In this document: positions 1 through 13,083 of the stretch, one piece after another
Layout of the letters: every line of letters begins with the position of its first letter
Numbering within the stretch: the first letter of the stretch is position 1
NCBI GenBank assembly: GCA_024138015.1
Contig: JAMXBB010000002.1
Coordinates: 13,802,118 to 13,866,117 of the forward strand
DNA from: Lumnitzera littorea
Taxonomy: Eukaryota; Streptophyta; Magnoliopsida; Myrtales; Combretaceae
DNA: 64,000 nt
Direction: 5' to 3'
The notes under the pieces: model-generated
Told to the model about the DNA's origin: nothing
Seen by the model: only the letters and a program-made list of their open reading frames with translations
The model's database searches: none
Translations under genes and position numbers: made by a program

Positions 1-959
1 CATTCATTAAGTGTACATGGTAGATTTAGTCGTATAGCTAGTCTAGGCTTTATTTTCTTATTTATTTTTTACTTGTAATAAATATTTTGTATATTTCTCA
101 ATTTCACACACTTTTCTTATTATTAGTACAAAAAATCACACATAAAAATAACATTCAATTAGGATAACAACAAATATGAAATAGAAGCCATCAAAGTCCA
201 ATTTTGTCATCCTTTTCCATAATCCATTACAATCAACACAAGAATGCATTTCATCATTTTTAGATAAGATTTTACAAGAAAAAGAACAATGAAATGCATG
301 AATATATATTAATTAAATAGGGATAAATATATTGTTTTACACACTTATTGAATGTTAACCCCCTAACCAAGGCTTAATCCACTTATTAGAATCGTTTATA
401 AGTGCTTAGATACAACAATCCTTGGTTGGACAGAGTAGTTGGATAAGAGGAGGTAAAATTAGATTAGAGCCATTAAATCAAATAAATGTAGGTTATTGAT
501 TTGTTAAGGTCTCTTATATAAGGGAGTTCTCTCCTTATTTGTAAATAATCCATAAATACAAGCTCTCATACCTACTATTATGCCTCTCTCTCTCTCTCTC
601 TAAACTTTTTAGTAAGTGTGTTCTTCTATCTTTTATAGGAAAAGCCAACTTAGCCCCTCTATAGTGATTATAGAGAGTCTAATTATTGGATGTAAGAGTT
701 AGTTCAACACTTTTCGAGTGACATACCTCACCAAGCTCATTTGTAGTGAGCCAGTCATTGTGTTGCCTTTATAGGATAAGTTTTTAGAGAAAGCTTATAG
801 CAAATCTCTTCATTATAACAACTCTAATACTGTGAAAGTTTAGGTTATTGCAACCTAGTCCTTTTCTTCCTATAGATTTGATTTTATATTGTTATGGCAA
901 ACAAAAAATAAAATAGATGATATGAAAATCCTAAATTAAAAAATAAGATTCGACGTGAT
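1..959. other. Unassigned AT-rich DNA, LTR-like in part
   Basis: No gene is supported. Positions 400-850 have features seen in LTRs (a TATATAAGGGAG motif near 515, a (CT)n run at 582-601 and short inverted repeats), but I find no partner copy or target duplication in the window. The origin is unknown. Confidence 0.3.
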
Positions 960-1220
960 TTGTATTTATTGATGGGTAAATGGCTACAAACTTTAAAATT
1001 TGAATCAATATAACTTTTTATTAGTAATCACATATTGTATCAAACAATATGAGACAAGCAACCAAAATATAATGGCCACCACTCGTAAAATCTATTAAAA
1101 TTGAAAAGAACCCTAAAACGAAATAAAGTGATAATTTCTTACATGCTCATGTAAGCATTTACTTGCTTGGATTGAAAATTGCCCTCTTAAGTTGAAATTC
1201 TATATCAAAAATTGCAATTT
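960..1220. repeat. Remnant of the reductase-array spacer at the left end
   Basis: The sequence aligns with the spacers after copies B and C: the first part (960-1080) with about 28395-28480, and the part around ataatggccaccactcgtaaaatctatta with about 29170-29330. The match resumes at about 9070-9266, just before copy D exon 6. The 1417-8886 LTR element plus some unassigned flanking DNA splits it. A further copy to the left of the window is possible. Confidence 0.6.
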
Positions 1221-1421
1221 ACTTTGCATTCTTATATTGTTGTTTTACTTTTATGATAAACCTATTAAAAATCCTCTAAGTTTATACTAAATTTTAATTA
1301 AGTACCTTATATGTTTACAACAAATTGAATTATTAATTTCATGTTTTAAGTAAGGCATTTGAGTTATCTATGTTTACACTATCACAACTAATAATAAGTC
1401 TTCTAAGTTATCATTATAAAT

Positions 1422-2076
1422 TGTAGAGGGCTAAATCTAACTCATGGGCTTCAAGTTTAATAACAATATGGATTTGACTCTCTAGGCTAAGGTGACAAGG
1501 CTTAAAGAGTCAAACCCATAAGAACTCGGGATGATTAAGGGAGATTTGGCATGGTGAGCTTAGAGTAGGACTCATTGAATTAGTCTACCCAATCTAATTT
1601 TTCTTGGTCTGGCTCATACTAAAAGATAATAAAACCATTTATTTGGGCCTAAACCCATGAAAAGAGCTCACTTAAGATCCATTTATAGGAGGCTTTAATC
1701 TTAGCCAATAGCTAACATCACACTCCAACGGATCAAATCCACCTATCACTCCTATAAATACCCCATTCATTTCCTCATTCAGACAAGAGACAAATTTCAA
1801 CTAATCCTGTTACTTTACTAGAATTCTATCTTAAAGATTAAATACTCAAACATCTCAAGAATATTACCCCATTCTTCATCTACTGTAGAGTTTGATGTCA
1901 TCATACTCCCTCACTTATCACTTGATGTGTTAAAGCCTACTGAGACTACCTACTCCTTCTCTCTATCCTAACTCACTTAATCATCCCATACATGCAAGTC
2001 AATTTATTTCCTTGGTTATGTATAGCGTAATCTGACATAGCACACATGTGACCTCTTCCAATTCGAACCCTACACA
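1422..2076 (+). repeat. 5' LTR of the 1417-8886 element
   Basis: It starts TGTAGAGGGCT and ends CCCTACACA, and aligns along its full length with 8224-8881. A likely TATA-type motif is CTCCTATAAATACCCC near 1748-1763, kept in the other LTR near 8550. Confidence 0.88.
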
Positions 2077-2147
2077 TTTTTTTTGGTGACTCTACTAAGG
2101 AGGAAAGGGTTGATACGCACATGACGATAATAATACTCTCAACATGA

Positions 2148-2429
2148 CATGAATGCATAAAGGGTCATTGGAATGAGGAGGATGTCTTTATTCCTATAAC
2201 AAAGGACCCATTTACATACAATAAACTATACTTTGCTAAGGCAGCTTTCTTCAATAAACATAAAGAGGCGGTATCGCAAAATATAAAAAAACCTCTTAAT
2301 GCATTGCTACCCATAGTAGAAGAAGCTCATGCTCAAGCATCTAAGAAGAAAGGAATGCGCGGTTGTCATGGATGTGTAAAGAAACGCAAGAGAGCAAATA
2401 ATATTATGGAAACCGAAGGTAATTCATAA
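2148..2429 (+). other. Open frame of 93 codons without ATG start inside the LTR element
   Basis: The frame is open from the TGA at 2145-2147 to the TAA at 2427-2429. It reads a soluble-looking, Lys- and Ala-rich peptide with segments ITKDPFTYNKLYFAKAAFF and GCHGCVKKRKRA. It lies 70 bases after the 5' LTR, where gag would begin, but I cannot match it to gag or to any other family. It could be the stub of a gag frame, a captured exon or chance. Confidence 0.3.
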
Positions 2430-3129
2430 GAAGAGGTAAGAAAACTACTAAGAGCAAAGGATGAACTTACTAGTTTTCTCTCTCCTCTTTTCTTGTTACA
2501 TGTAAACAAAGCGATAGTCACTTCTTATCAATGAAAGAAGTTTATTTCTTTATCACTAATATTATCATATGGAACATAATTGTGTCTATTTATGTCTTTA
2601 TTGCCATTATCGTTGCTAAGTAAAAGCTTGCTCTCCTAAGCGTGCATGGCTTATCCCGTACAACAATTTACATCTTATTGGAGGCATTTGGATCCTCTTG
2701 ATTATTTGAAAGAAAATTGATAGCGATCATGGCATCTAGTATACACATTGTTGCCGCTTAGTAAAGAGCTTTGACTACTAAGCGAACGATGATGAACTTA
2801 GCTCGTACATGCGGCCTAGTAAGCCATATTATACAGTTGATCCAAATGTTTCTTACCATCAAGTAGGAAAGACAATCTTGTTGATGGGCACATTGAAATA
2901 TGGATACTTCAATCTAAGTAATACCTTGGTAAGCTATATTATACAATCAGGTAATGGGAAACTCCCCCTTAACTAATATGAAAGAATTATTGATCCTAAG
3001 CATTCGGTGCCACTATCACTGCATATGTGTGATCGAACACTTTTTGAAAGAGATTTTCTATATATTACCATTAGCAAGCAAAAGTCTTGCCATAATATGA
3101 GATAACATGTGAAACCCCATTAGATTACT

Positions 3130-3290
3130 AAGTCTAAACAGTCTCGCAATTATGCCTATCCTACAAAGGACCTCCTTATATCATCGAGTCTAGTAGTCTC
3201 ACAATTATGCTTATTTTATAAGAGATCCCTTATATCAAAGAGTCTAAACAGTCTCAAAGTTATGCTAATTCATAAATTTCAAGTTCATGC
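3130..3290 (+). repeat. Short degenerate tandem repeat, about 55 bp, 2.5 copies
   Basis: The phrase 'agtcta..cagtctc.caattatgc' recurs at about 3130, 3187 and 3239, each followed by a purine-rich stretch and 'ccttatatca'. It lies within the interior of the 1417-8886 element and is non-coding. Confidence 0.6.
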
Positions 3291-4680
3291 AATTTAACAG
3301 GAATATAACTAGGTCGAGCCTTTGCTCGCTACTGCATGGTATCATTTCAAAAAAAGGAAAAGAGAAAGATAACAAGGTAATCTTACTACTTCTCATTAGA
3401 CAACATCGCTGCTTAGTTGATTCATTGCTCCTAAGCATGTGAAGTCTTCAAGAATAGTTTTATCAAGACTTTATAGGTTACTAAGGGGACCAAAGAAACC
3501 CTGTTATGTTACTTTCCATTATGCTATTATTAAGTGAAGAGCTATCTCATTCCTAACCGTACGATGACAAAACATCTTCATAGAAAGTAAGTGGAAGCAC
3601 TAAGGAAATAGGAGAATACGAAGGCTGATAAATGGATTTCATTACTATTGATTTTCCATATTCAATCACAACTTGTGCTTACGAGAAGATAGTGTTACAA
3701 TTGTGTGATCAAGAAAATTACAATAGATAGCTTAAGACAGCATCCACTAGAATAAGTAGTCAACTACAAGTGTACATAATTGCTCCCATGCAAATGAAAT
3801 GTTACCATGAAGTTAAATCCATATGATCCATTGAAGTTACTACCGTTTGTAAAGATCAAGGGACTGTAGTACAACACTAGATTTCTAATAATGCCATAAA
3901 GAAAAGAGGAACACCGATGCTTGTTGGTCTACTCCATTACTACGTATCAAAAATTGGGAAAGGAAAGTCATAGATGGATATGATGCTTGAGGAAGCTATC
4001 TTGTACAATTATTGCCACTCATGCCATCTACTTCATATAATACTCCTTATGTATGATGCTAGATTAACTCTTGCATACATGAGGCTTGCTTTGTAGGAAA
4101 CACTTAATGCGCATGTGTACACGAGACTTGATTCACGTATGCTCGTTATGCTCCATGCACAAGTGCTCATGATGCTTTAAACGTGCTTGTATGCTTGGAA
4201 AGTGTTGGAAAATATGGTCCTTATATAATGAACACCTTGACATGGTCTTCCATACATGTTATTAGTTTTGAAAAGTGATAGAACCAACCAAGTTGGTTTC
4301 TATCACTTAAGCAAGATGAAACTTGATTAGATTGTAATGGCTTGATCACCCGATGTTGTGCTTTTAGCAAAACATGAATGAAGGTCATTTTACACAAAAT
4401 AAATCTCCTTCACTCTCAATTCCAAATGAAAGAGAAACAAAAAACTTTTCCCATTTCTTTACACATATTGAAGACAGATGCTAGGAAATATTTAAACCAT
4501 TGATAATAGTTTCTTTACAAGGACCTAACTTACTCCTTGAGAATGGAATTAATGTGTGTTTGCAGTATAAGAATATAAGAGTTCTACCGTATATCTTTTC
4601 TTATAACTTCTTGCTTAAGTGTTGTTTGATTCTTGAGGATGTTTGGGTCGGTGAATGCATTCATGAGGAACTTGGTCTAG

Positions 4681-5623
4681 TTGGATTTATCATCTAATGA
4701 TTTTAGTGGATCGATCCCTAAAGAAATTAGAGAATTAAGGGCTCTCTCAGGAACTCTTAGTCTCTCTAATGATTATTTATTTGGTAATATTCCTAAAACT
4801 CCGATAAATTTACTAGTCGCAGTGAGTTTTGGATCTCAAGAACAATAATTTAAGTGGTGAAATTCCTCAAACTAAGTCTTTTACTAACTAAGGTCCCTCT
4901 GCATTTCTTAATAACCTTCTATTGTGTGATTCTCCTCTTCAAAAACCTTACAAAAACACCTTAAAATTGTCTTCTCAAGGAAACAATAGCTTATCCCAAG
5001 AATCGAGTTCTTGTCAAGGGAAAAGGCTCAGCCTTGGTTTAAGCATACTAATTTCTATGGTTAATGTTATAGGAGTAGTATTAATTGAGTTGATCATAGT
5101 TTATGTGTATTGGAAGAAGAAGGATAGTAATGGATGTAATTGCATCGGGGAAACTAAATTAGGAGGCAACGATAATAAAAATCATGTTTGCATATTTCCT
5201 TGTATTGGTGGACTGGGGACTTACAGTAATAACAATGATGATTCGGAAATGGAAGATGTGGAGAAATTGGAGAGATTTAGTTCAGGTATTAAAGAGGAAG
5301 GTAATTTAGTGGCTATAGACAAAGGGTTTAGTTTTAAGCTTGATGAATTGTTGAGAGCTTCAGCATATGTGTTAGGAAAGAGTGGATTGGGGATAGTTTA
5401 CAAGGTGGTGCTTAAGAATGGCGTGTCGGTAGCTATTAAGAGACTAAGCATGGGTAGAGAGCAGAGGTATAAGGAGTTTATAATAGAGGTCCAAGCAATT
5501 GGGAGAGTGAAGCATCTAAATATTGTAAGGCTGAGAGCTTATTACTAAGCTCCTAATGAGAAGCTTCTTATTAGTGATTTTATCTCTAATAACAAGTTGG
5601 CTTCTATTCTAAGAGGTTATTAG
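4681..5623 (+). pseudogene. LRR receptor-like kinase fragment inside an LTR element
   Basis: In order, the frames read a leucine-rich repeat (LDLSSNDFSGSIPKEIREL), a second repeat region with a frameshift near 4828 (LDLKNNNLSGEIPQ), a juxtamembrane stretch with a stop near 4890, a single membrane span (about 5030-5108, followed by YWKKK), and an open 208-codon stretch from 4922. That stretch runs through the kinase N-lobe: DELLRASAYVLGKSGLGIVYK (glycine loop), VAIKRL (ATP-binding Lys) and the alpha-C region. A stop at 5546 replaces the Trp of the usual RAYYWAP; after it KLLISDFISN and ILRG are still readable. Homology ends at about 5620, so the catalytic loop is missing. The order and motifs fit ZAR1-type LRR-III kinases. 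It cannot code for a working receptor. Confidence 0.85.
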
Positions 5624-8210
5624 ACATGAGTGTGCAGAAAATCAACATACTAATAGATAATGTGAAAGGTCTAGAGAAAATATGGTCAACGATGCAGATG
5701 AATAGTAGCATAAGAGGCTTTCTTCAACAAGTCCAGAGCAAGATGCATGCGTTGGCAAAGAAGAAATATACAAGAAGTTATTTCAAGCTCATTTTTAGCT
5801 CCAAATTCAACACACTTGATAGTGAGCTATGAAGAGTTTCAAGCATGCTGATAATGGAACTTACAAAAGAAATAATTATACTTGTCAATGAATAGGCAAT
5901 AAGAGTTAGTGTTCAAATAGAAGAAGAATGGTCAGAGATAAATAAAAAAAAAAAAGGGAAGACTAACCTACGATTTACTGATTGGATTTCTCCTCTACAA
6001 TTTAATGCCTATAATGGACTGTGAATGCTGCTATGTTCTCTTCAACAATTAGCCTCAATCTTCAACAATGGCCATCAAGTTTTTTTTTTCAACAAACACC
6101 TTAGGTTCTTAGTAGATACTTTAGATTATTTCCCAATTATGGATTCTAATTTTCAAAAACTTCTCATCGGTTTTGACACTCCAATTCGTAGGCTGCATTT
6201 AATCTTCGATAGTGACTCTAGTGTTATTGAGTGTCTAGTTCTTTCTTAGCCTTCAGTCTTCGGTCTTCAATCTTCAATGGTTGTTGTAGTTTGCTATTTT
6301 CAATCTTCAAATTTTGGGTCAAAAAAATGTTGTTGTGTACTGTATTGTATGGGTATCGAAGGGAAGAAATAGAATACATATAGGCTTAAAGGAAACAAAA
6401 TTGAAATAGAAAGAGTATAAGGTCGTTGTAAATGAAATCGAATGAGAAAGAGATGATGAAATTGAAAGATAATGTCTATGAGTGAAAGAAAAACAAATTT
6501 GGAATGTATATGAGTTGAATATAAATAAAATCAAAGAAAAGGAGAATGTGTATAAAGATGGGAGTGTATGAAGAACTCAAAGGAATAGGATAGTCATATG
6601 ACGCAATAGAAGGAAGGGAGAAAGAAACGTAGAAGTAGATATACGAAGGTTTAAATGAAGGAATTAAGAGTGTGTATAATAGTTAATGGAGGATGTTTAA
6701 AAAAAATTGAAGAAAGGAAGTGGAGTATACGAAAGCTAATATGTGTATAGCAAGAACTAAAATAAGAAAATATAAAATGAAAAATAATGTGATTAATGGA
6801 GAATGCTCAAGAAGGCTAGTGTATGGAAATGGACCTGAAAAAAATATGTTTATCTTTGACAAAAACTTCGATGGAGCAACTAAGCTTAGGATGATGATGG
6901 AGAATGAATGGATTTAGCAATGGAGATTGTTTGAAGCTTATGTCATGAATTGTAGCAATAGTGATGCTTCAATGAAGTTATGCTAGATGGAAGCACTTCC
7001 TAACTCCTTAATATTCCTTCCTATTGTTATTGCTGTAAAAAATTGAATAATGAAGAAGATAACTTAGTCTTGGTTTCTAGTTATCGACTATGTTTTGAGA
7101 AAAATGTCGAGGGAGAGGGCTGTTATCGAAAATATTCTTTAGTGTACTGTACATAACCAAATTGTGACACCTAGCCATTCCTTATGTGCTCATTAGTACA
7201 ATGGAAAAAGACAACTCATGATAGTACAAAAGAGAATAAAAGAATATGCTTGATGAAGAGGTGTCCTGATGCAATATCATTTAATTTCACTAGCTAAGGT
7301 GTTTTTCTTTATAATATGTAAAAGTGGAATGTGGTGTCATGTAGGGCTAGGCAGCTAAAGTCTTTGACAATATTGAAATATATACAATTCCATTCCTAAA
7401 TTGATGATGATGCATTAATAGTGGATGTTGAATTTTAATTGATAATCTACTTGAAGCTTAGGATGTCATATAAACAATACCTTTGAAAACTAGAAAGTAT
7501 TATTCGAGGTGTTTTTTTTTTTTATTTTACTTTTCTAATGTTTATATTGTATTCATAGAAGTGTTGAGGTTGCTACAAAGTGAGTCAAAGGGTGAATAAA
7601 CCGAGGAAGAAATGCTTTAGGAAATTATCGAAGGACAAGGGAATCTTTTTATATAACAAAAGAATGGTCTTCGTTACTTAGTGTACATATCAGCATGTGA
7701 TGCCTCATCCATCTCATGTGCTTCTACAAATGGGGTATATGCTCTTTTGGCAAATTGCTAGATCACTGTGTTTATCAATTATAACGCAACAAATAAAATT
7801 TGGTTAATACAAAAGCGTTTACATGATATGTGAAGACCTTATAAAAAGAATACTTTTATATGAGAAGAAAATTGAGACAATGTTGATACATAGGGTCGGC
7901 CTAACGAGATTAGTAATGTAAACTTAGCATATAAATTCAACTCAATCGAACCAATAACTCATGAAGATTGAATTAAAGAGATGAATCAACTCAAAAATAG
8001 ACAACTTAAAGAAGATTTATTTCTGTATTGCTATGGAAGGCAATGTACAACTCAATTTAGTCAAGGCATTACACACGAATAAGAGGTGCTGCGAATTCAC
8101 TCACTAAGCCAATTGGCGGCAATGCAGTTGTTCGATAGCACACACACTAAAGTCAATTGAAAAGCTCATTCGATAGCCAAAACCCTTCGACTTCGTCCAA
8201 AGGATTTTAG
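5624..8210. other. Interior of the LTR element after the kinase fragment, no gene seen
   Basis: This is low-complexity AT- and GA-rich DNA with scattered short frames (for example 5626-5832 and 6025-6249) that show no domain. It contains no gypsy or copia polymerase motif. Confidence 0.5.
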
Positions 8211-8223
8211 TTAGGGGGCAAAA

Positions 8224-8881
8224 TATAGAGAGTTAAATCTAACTCATAGGCTTGAAGCCCAATAATGACATGGATTTGATTCTCTAAGCTAAGGTGATAA
8301 GGCTTGGAGAGTTAAACCCATAAAAACTAGGGATGATCAAGAGAGATTCGGTATGGTGGGCTTAGAATATGGCTTGTTGGATCAATCCATTCGATCTAAC
8401 CTTTGTTGGTCTAGCTCACACTAAAAGATAATAAAGTCTTTTATTTAAGCTTAAACTTATGAAAATAGTCTAGTTGAGATCCATTTATAAAAGGTTTTAA
8501 TCCTAGCCATTAGTCAATATCATGATCCAACGGATCAAATCTACCCACCACCTCCTATAAATACCCCATTCATTTCATCATTTGGATAAGAGACAAATTT
8601 CAACTAATGTTGTTGCTCTATTGAAATCCTATCTCAAAGATTAAACACTGAAACATCTCAAGAATATTACCTTGTTCTTCATCCATTGTGATGTATGATG
8701 CTATCTCACTCCTTCACCTATCACTTGTCGTGTTAGAGCCTATTGAAATTATCTACTCCTTCTCCTTATCCTAACTCACTTGATCATTCCATACATGCAA
8801 GTGAAGTCATTTCCTTAATTACGTATAATGTGATCTGACATGTAGCATGCATGTGACCTCTTCTGATTCGAACCCCACACA
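8224..8881 (+). repeat. 3' LTR of the 1417-8886 element
   Basis: This is the partner of 1422-2076, directly preceded by a polypurine tract and followed by TAAAT, which matches the bases before the 5' LTR. Confidence 0.88.
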
Positions 8882-9164
8882 TAAATCATGAGAAATACTA
8901 ATGAAGGAACATGCCTTATGGGAAAATATAAATATGAAGAACTTAAATGACTCATTTAAAACATATAGGGTGAACTAAATATTAATGTTAATAGAGGATT
9001 TCAATAAGAGTTTAATTGAATTTTGAGGTACCTATAGAAAATTTCAAACTAATATTCAACCTTTTCACTTTGATAATAGATTCTATTAATAACGAATTCA
9101 AATAAAGAGAGGGCTTCAAACCCAAATCAGAATGAACCTATCTTCTACTTATCAATACATAAAG

Positions 9165-9205
9165 AGAAGAGAGAGAGAGAGGGAGAGAGAGAGAGAGAGA
9201 GAGAA
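9165..9205. repeat. (GA)n microsatellite downstream of copy D
   Basis: A (GA)n run with one GGG interruption lies about 60 bases after the stop of the copy D remnant. It is absent from the same place after copies B and C. Confidence 0.9.
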
Positions 9206-9266
9206 AAGAATATTAGAATGATGAGCAAGTTTGCTTATTTAGGAACCAAATTGTAGCCCTCACAAC

Positions 9267-10597
9267 TTATTATTTGACTTGAATAATGACTTTCCGCACA
9301 TTAGAGCTAGAGAATAAAGAGCCTAGACTTTTCAAGAAGCTCTCGATCCCTTGACAGAGTTTGTGCTTGGATTTGATCTTGCCTTTTTTTCACGTAATCT
9401 TTCATTTCCTCTACGAACTCACCAAACCTATCAAAGTAGGGACCTATAATGAAACCTTTAAGTCCCACTTGTTTCCCTATTGCATTCAACAGATTCCCAA
9501 TCCCTTCTGTCTCCATCCAAAACTGCATAATAAGAACATTTATTATCTCATATTTAAAATGTCATATTCTTTAATACACCCCGAAATTCTAAAGTAATAC
9601 ACCTGTGCCACTTAAAAAACCCATTGAGATCAAAATTTTTCTTTTATAATATAATACCAAATCCGCTTCTCATATAATTATATATTGGCAGTCCACTATA
9701 TGATTCGAGGATAGTCTTGAGTTACGTGATATTTTATCGTCAATACAAGGTTGTATCAAATAATAAAACAGCCTAAAAAAGAATTAATTGCAATTGTATG
9801 TTGATCTAAAAGATTAACTTGATACCATATTGAATGAGAGATTTTGCACTATTAAATTTTATAAGGAATGTAGGCTTGTTATCTTCTTTTTTATTTTTAT
9901 TTTTTTAATTCTTAGGGATTGTTGTAATTAATCTAGATTTGGATGTGGAAAAAAAAAAAATGAACCACTAATAACTGTATGTGAGGGTAAGTTTGTTAGG
10001 GGCACTTGGCACAAGTCACTTGACATAAATTCTTGTGCCAAGCACCCCTTATGCCTTATATTCACCAAGCACCAAAGGGTGCTTCTAAGTATTGAGGTGC
10101 CTATTTAAGCACCCTCCCTCTCTCCTCTTTTTCTTGACATTATGTTAGGATATGTGTTTGGCCCTTCCTTTTTTTTCAATTTTTCTTTTTTTATTTTTTA
10201 AAATAATAAATAAATAATTATTGTTATGATATGCAAAAATAATAAAATAATTTTTTATACTTTAAAATATATTTCGGTATTGTATGCAAAGTAGTGATAA
10301 TATTAGACTTGTTAAAAATTAAAAAAATTAGTAAATAATTTTGGTAAAACACTTCCTTATAAAGTAAAGAATTGCTCAAAAATAGAAAGTGCTGATGTGG
10401 CACTATAAGCAACTCCTTAAGTACCCATCTGATAAACATACTTTGATGGTAAAAATGCGAAAACCTTTACCTTATTATACTGAGAAATCATTCCACGGAG
10501 ATGGAATTTAGTACCTATATTGACATGGTTGAGGACAACTTCAAGCATTTTACCACCAATATTATCCAAGTATATGTCAATTCCATTAGGGCAATAT
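9267..10597 (-). pseudogene. Reductase copy D, exons 5 and 6 only
   Basis: Exon 5 is 10597-10471 (127 nt, open, YCPNGIDIYLDNIGGKM then CHLRGMISQYN-like residues, with AG and GT edges kept). Exon 6 is 9522-9267. In exon 6 a run of seven T on the plus strand near 9385-9391 has one base more than copy B, which shifts the frame within KRGKIKSK. The penultimate codon TCA has also become TAA. Intron 5 and the start of intron 4 align with copy B (for example 10980-11220 with 30740-30980). Similarity stops near 11225, where copia DNA starts. Exons 1-4 are not found before the matching promoter at about 21.4 kb, so they appear deleted. The fragment is dead. Confidence 0.9.
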
Positions 10598-11227
10598 CTG
10601 TGGTATAAGGGGTGAAAATACAATTATTAAAAGCATAAAACATGCCGAAGGAACATAAATTGAAAGTATGTTTTATATGTTTCTAAGATTACAAACTTTT
10701 ATATTAATAGAGCAGAAAAACTGCATACATTGTTTCCCATTATGACCGAATTCTAAAATAAATACACATTTCAATTCGTTTAGCATCGTTGATGACAAAT
10801 GAGGTTACTAATCATTGTTTACCAATTTTTTGAACTTCTTTTGTAAAGGGGAAAAAAAAATTATATTAGCTCCTTTGAGTATATTTTAACGATAATGCCG
10901 TTATTCCGTTAATAATGACCATGATGTAGAGGTAACATATGATGATTGTGATTATACAGAACTATATATATATATAAACATGTTAGTTGGATGTTAACTA
11001 TATAATGCCAAAGAACTATTTATGTAATATTCATTTACGTGTTGACACCATCAAGAGCATGAACCCCCTTTTGCACTACTGAAAGTGCATATTTCCATTT
11101 TGAATTAGGCCAAAACATACAACATACATGCTTATCTATGCCTCAAACTTTTGATCATTGGTGGATATAGCAAGCATCCAAACATTGGTAGGTGTTGGGA
11201 TTTTTCCCTTTCAAATGAAGAGCACGG

Positions 11228-13083
11228 TTGTGTGTATCCAAACAGTTTCTCTCTTTAGGTTTCTAGTGAGAGATTTTCCTCCCGTGTTACATGTGATTAT
11301 AATCACAAGGAATGGTGCCAGCCAAATTTAACCATAAATATGTGGATTCTTTGCATTATTTCTTCCTCTAAATACAACATATTTTATTGTTTATTCTATT
11401 ATAATTATCATTTCTTTACTGTTATAATAAGTGCACAAATAAAATGAAAGTATAAGAACAAATGTGATTCAGCTTAGGGCTTATGTTCACATATAAATGC
11501 GATTACCGTATATATTCAATAAAGAAATTTTGTAGAGATTACAAAAGGTTACACTTCACTCAAATCCTAAAACCTAAATACCTTACAATATTTTCTCACT
11601 AGTGTATACACTAAACCCTCACAATAAACAAAGAGAAGATAGATACAGAACTTCTCTAAGAGTTACTACTATTGAGATGTTACTATGGAAGTTATTTAAT
11701 GGAAATGGAGAAGCTCTGATTTTATAAGCTAAAACCTTCATTCTTTGCCATCCAATAAGCTACGGAGAGTATTGATTCTCTCTAACATCATTTGTGTATA
11801 GCTTATAATAAAGGAAAGCTTTAACCATTCTAAAATAGAAATGAAATCAAAGGTAAGCCACATGGTAACAAATCTCTACCTTGGCTTGAACTTTCTTCAT
11901 GCCACCAACACCAAAATGCTTACTAAGATTAAATCATGGAATGAACACCAGTTAAATCTAAACAACGCTTGAACCTAGATATTGGAATTGGTCGTCATCA
12001 TATTGGTTGGATGATAAGATGTACTAACCTTTTTCAATACAATTGTACCTTAAGAAATAATCTCCCGTATAAAATGATATCTAACATCAATATTTTTGGT
12101 TCTTTCATGATACATTCAATTTTCGGTTAAATGTACGACACTTTGGCTATCACAGGAAACAACTGCGATATCTTATTTAAAACCCAAATTGCTTGCTAAA
12201 CCTCTAAGCCAAATAGTGGCCTTCATTGCTTCTATTGCTATCATATATTCAACTTCTATGGTTAAAATGCAATAGTAGATTGTAAAGTTGCTTTCTAACT
12301 AATTGCACTACCCGAAAACATGAAAGCATAATCTATCAAAGATCTTCTGTTATCAACATCATCAGCATAATCAAAGTCAACATAACTAATAATATTACCT
12401 TCAATAGTATGACTCTTATCAAAGACCAAGCCAACCTTTATAGTACCTCGAAGATACCGAAGTATCCATTTCATTGCTTGCCAATGCATCTTGCCAAGAT
12501 GCCCCATATACTTGCTAACGACACTAACGGCATGTGAAATATCTAGACAAGTGCAAACCATAACATACATAATGCTTCCAATTATACTAGCATGAGGAAC
12601 ATGTGACATCTATTCCTCCTCTTCAACAAACTGTGGTGACATTGCGGCTGATATTTGAAATGAGCTACTAATGGAGTACTCATAGGCTTTGTATCTTGCA
12701 TTGTAAAGCACTCCAATACCATTTTGATGTGCTTCTTCTGAGACAAATATAATTTTCCAACACATTGATCTCTATGATTTTCCATCCCTAAAATTTTTTT
12801 AGCCACGCCTAAATACTTCGTTTCAAATTTACCATTAAGCTTAGACTTTAGCTTGTTGATTTTAGACATACCTTTAGTGGCAATGACTATATCATCAACA
12901 TAAAGCAATAAATATAAAAATGAACCATCTAAGATTTTGTTATGGCATACACAATTGTCATAATCACTTTTTGAGTAACCATGACTCATTATAAAAGTGT
13001 CAAATCGTTTATACCAGTGGTGAAGAGATTGCTTCAAACATATAATGATTTCTTTAATAGACAAACATGGTCTTCCTTGCCTT
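11228..13083 (-). mobile_element. Ty1/copia retrotransposon, 3' part (RT, RNase H, 3' LTR), broken
   Basis: Minus-strand frames at 13064-12582 and 12609-12295 carry copia reverse transcriptase and RNase H motifs: KGKEDHVCLLKKSLY before a frame break, then WYKRFDTFIMSHGY, YLLLYVDDIVIA, KYLGVAKKILGM, a region like YRSLIGSLMY, and DFDYADDVDNRRS. RNase H continues in pieces to about 11900. A plus-strand tract near 11871-11885 reads on the minus strand as AAGGTAGAGATTTG, a copia polypurine tract. The LTR then starts TGTTACC at 11870 and runs to roughly 11228. The piece joins 20715-21045 once the gypsy-type insertion is removed. It carries frameshifts and is inactive. Confidence 0.85.

Larger units (their letters stand above)
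1417..8886 (+). mobile_element. Non-autonomous LTR retrotransposon with perfect target duplication
   Basis: Direct repeats at 1422-2076 and 8224-8881 (about 656 bp) align end to end and finish in ACACA. The 5-bp target duplication TAAAT lies at 1417-1421 and 8882-8886. A purine-rich tract (TTAGGGGGCAAAA) lies just before the 3' LTR at 8211-8223. Just after the 5' LTR, TTTGGTGACTCTACTAAGG resembles the tRNA-Arg-type primer site of Ogre/Tat gypsy elements. These marks set the plus orientation. The 3' LTR starts TA where the 5' LTR has TG. The 6.1-kb interior has no recognisable protease, reverse transcriptase or integrase. It does contain a short open frame (2148-2429), a small tandem repeat (3130-3290) and a broken receptor-kinase segment (4681-5623). 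The LTRs differ at many sites, so the insertion is old. Confidence 0.88.

Noticed and set aside
9361..9597. Plus-strand frame over exon 6 of copy D
   Set aside because: It is an antisense shadow of the reductase exon.
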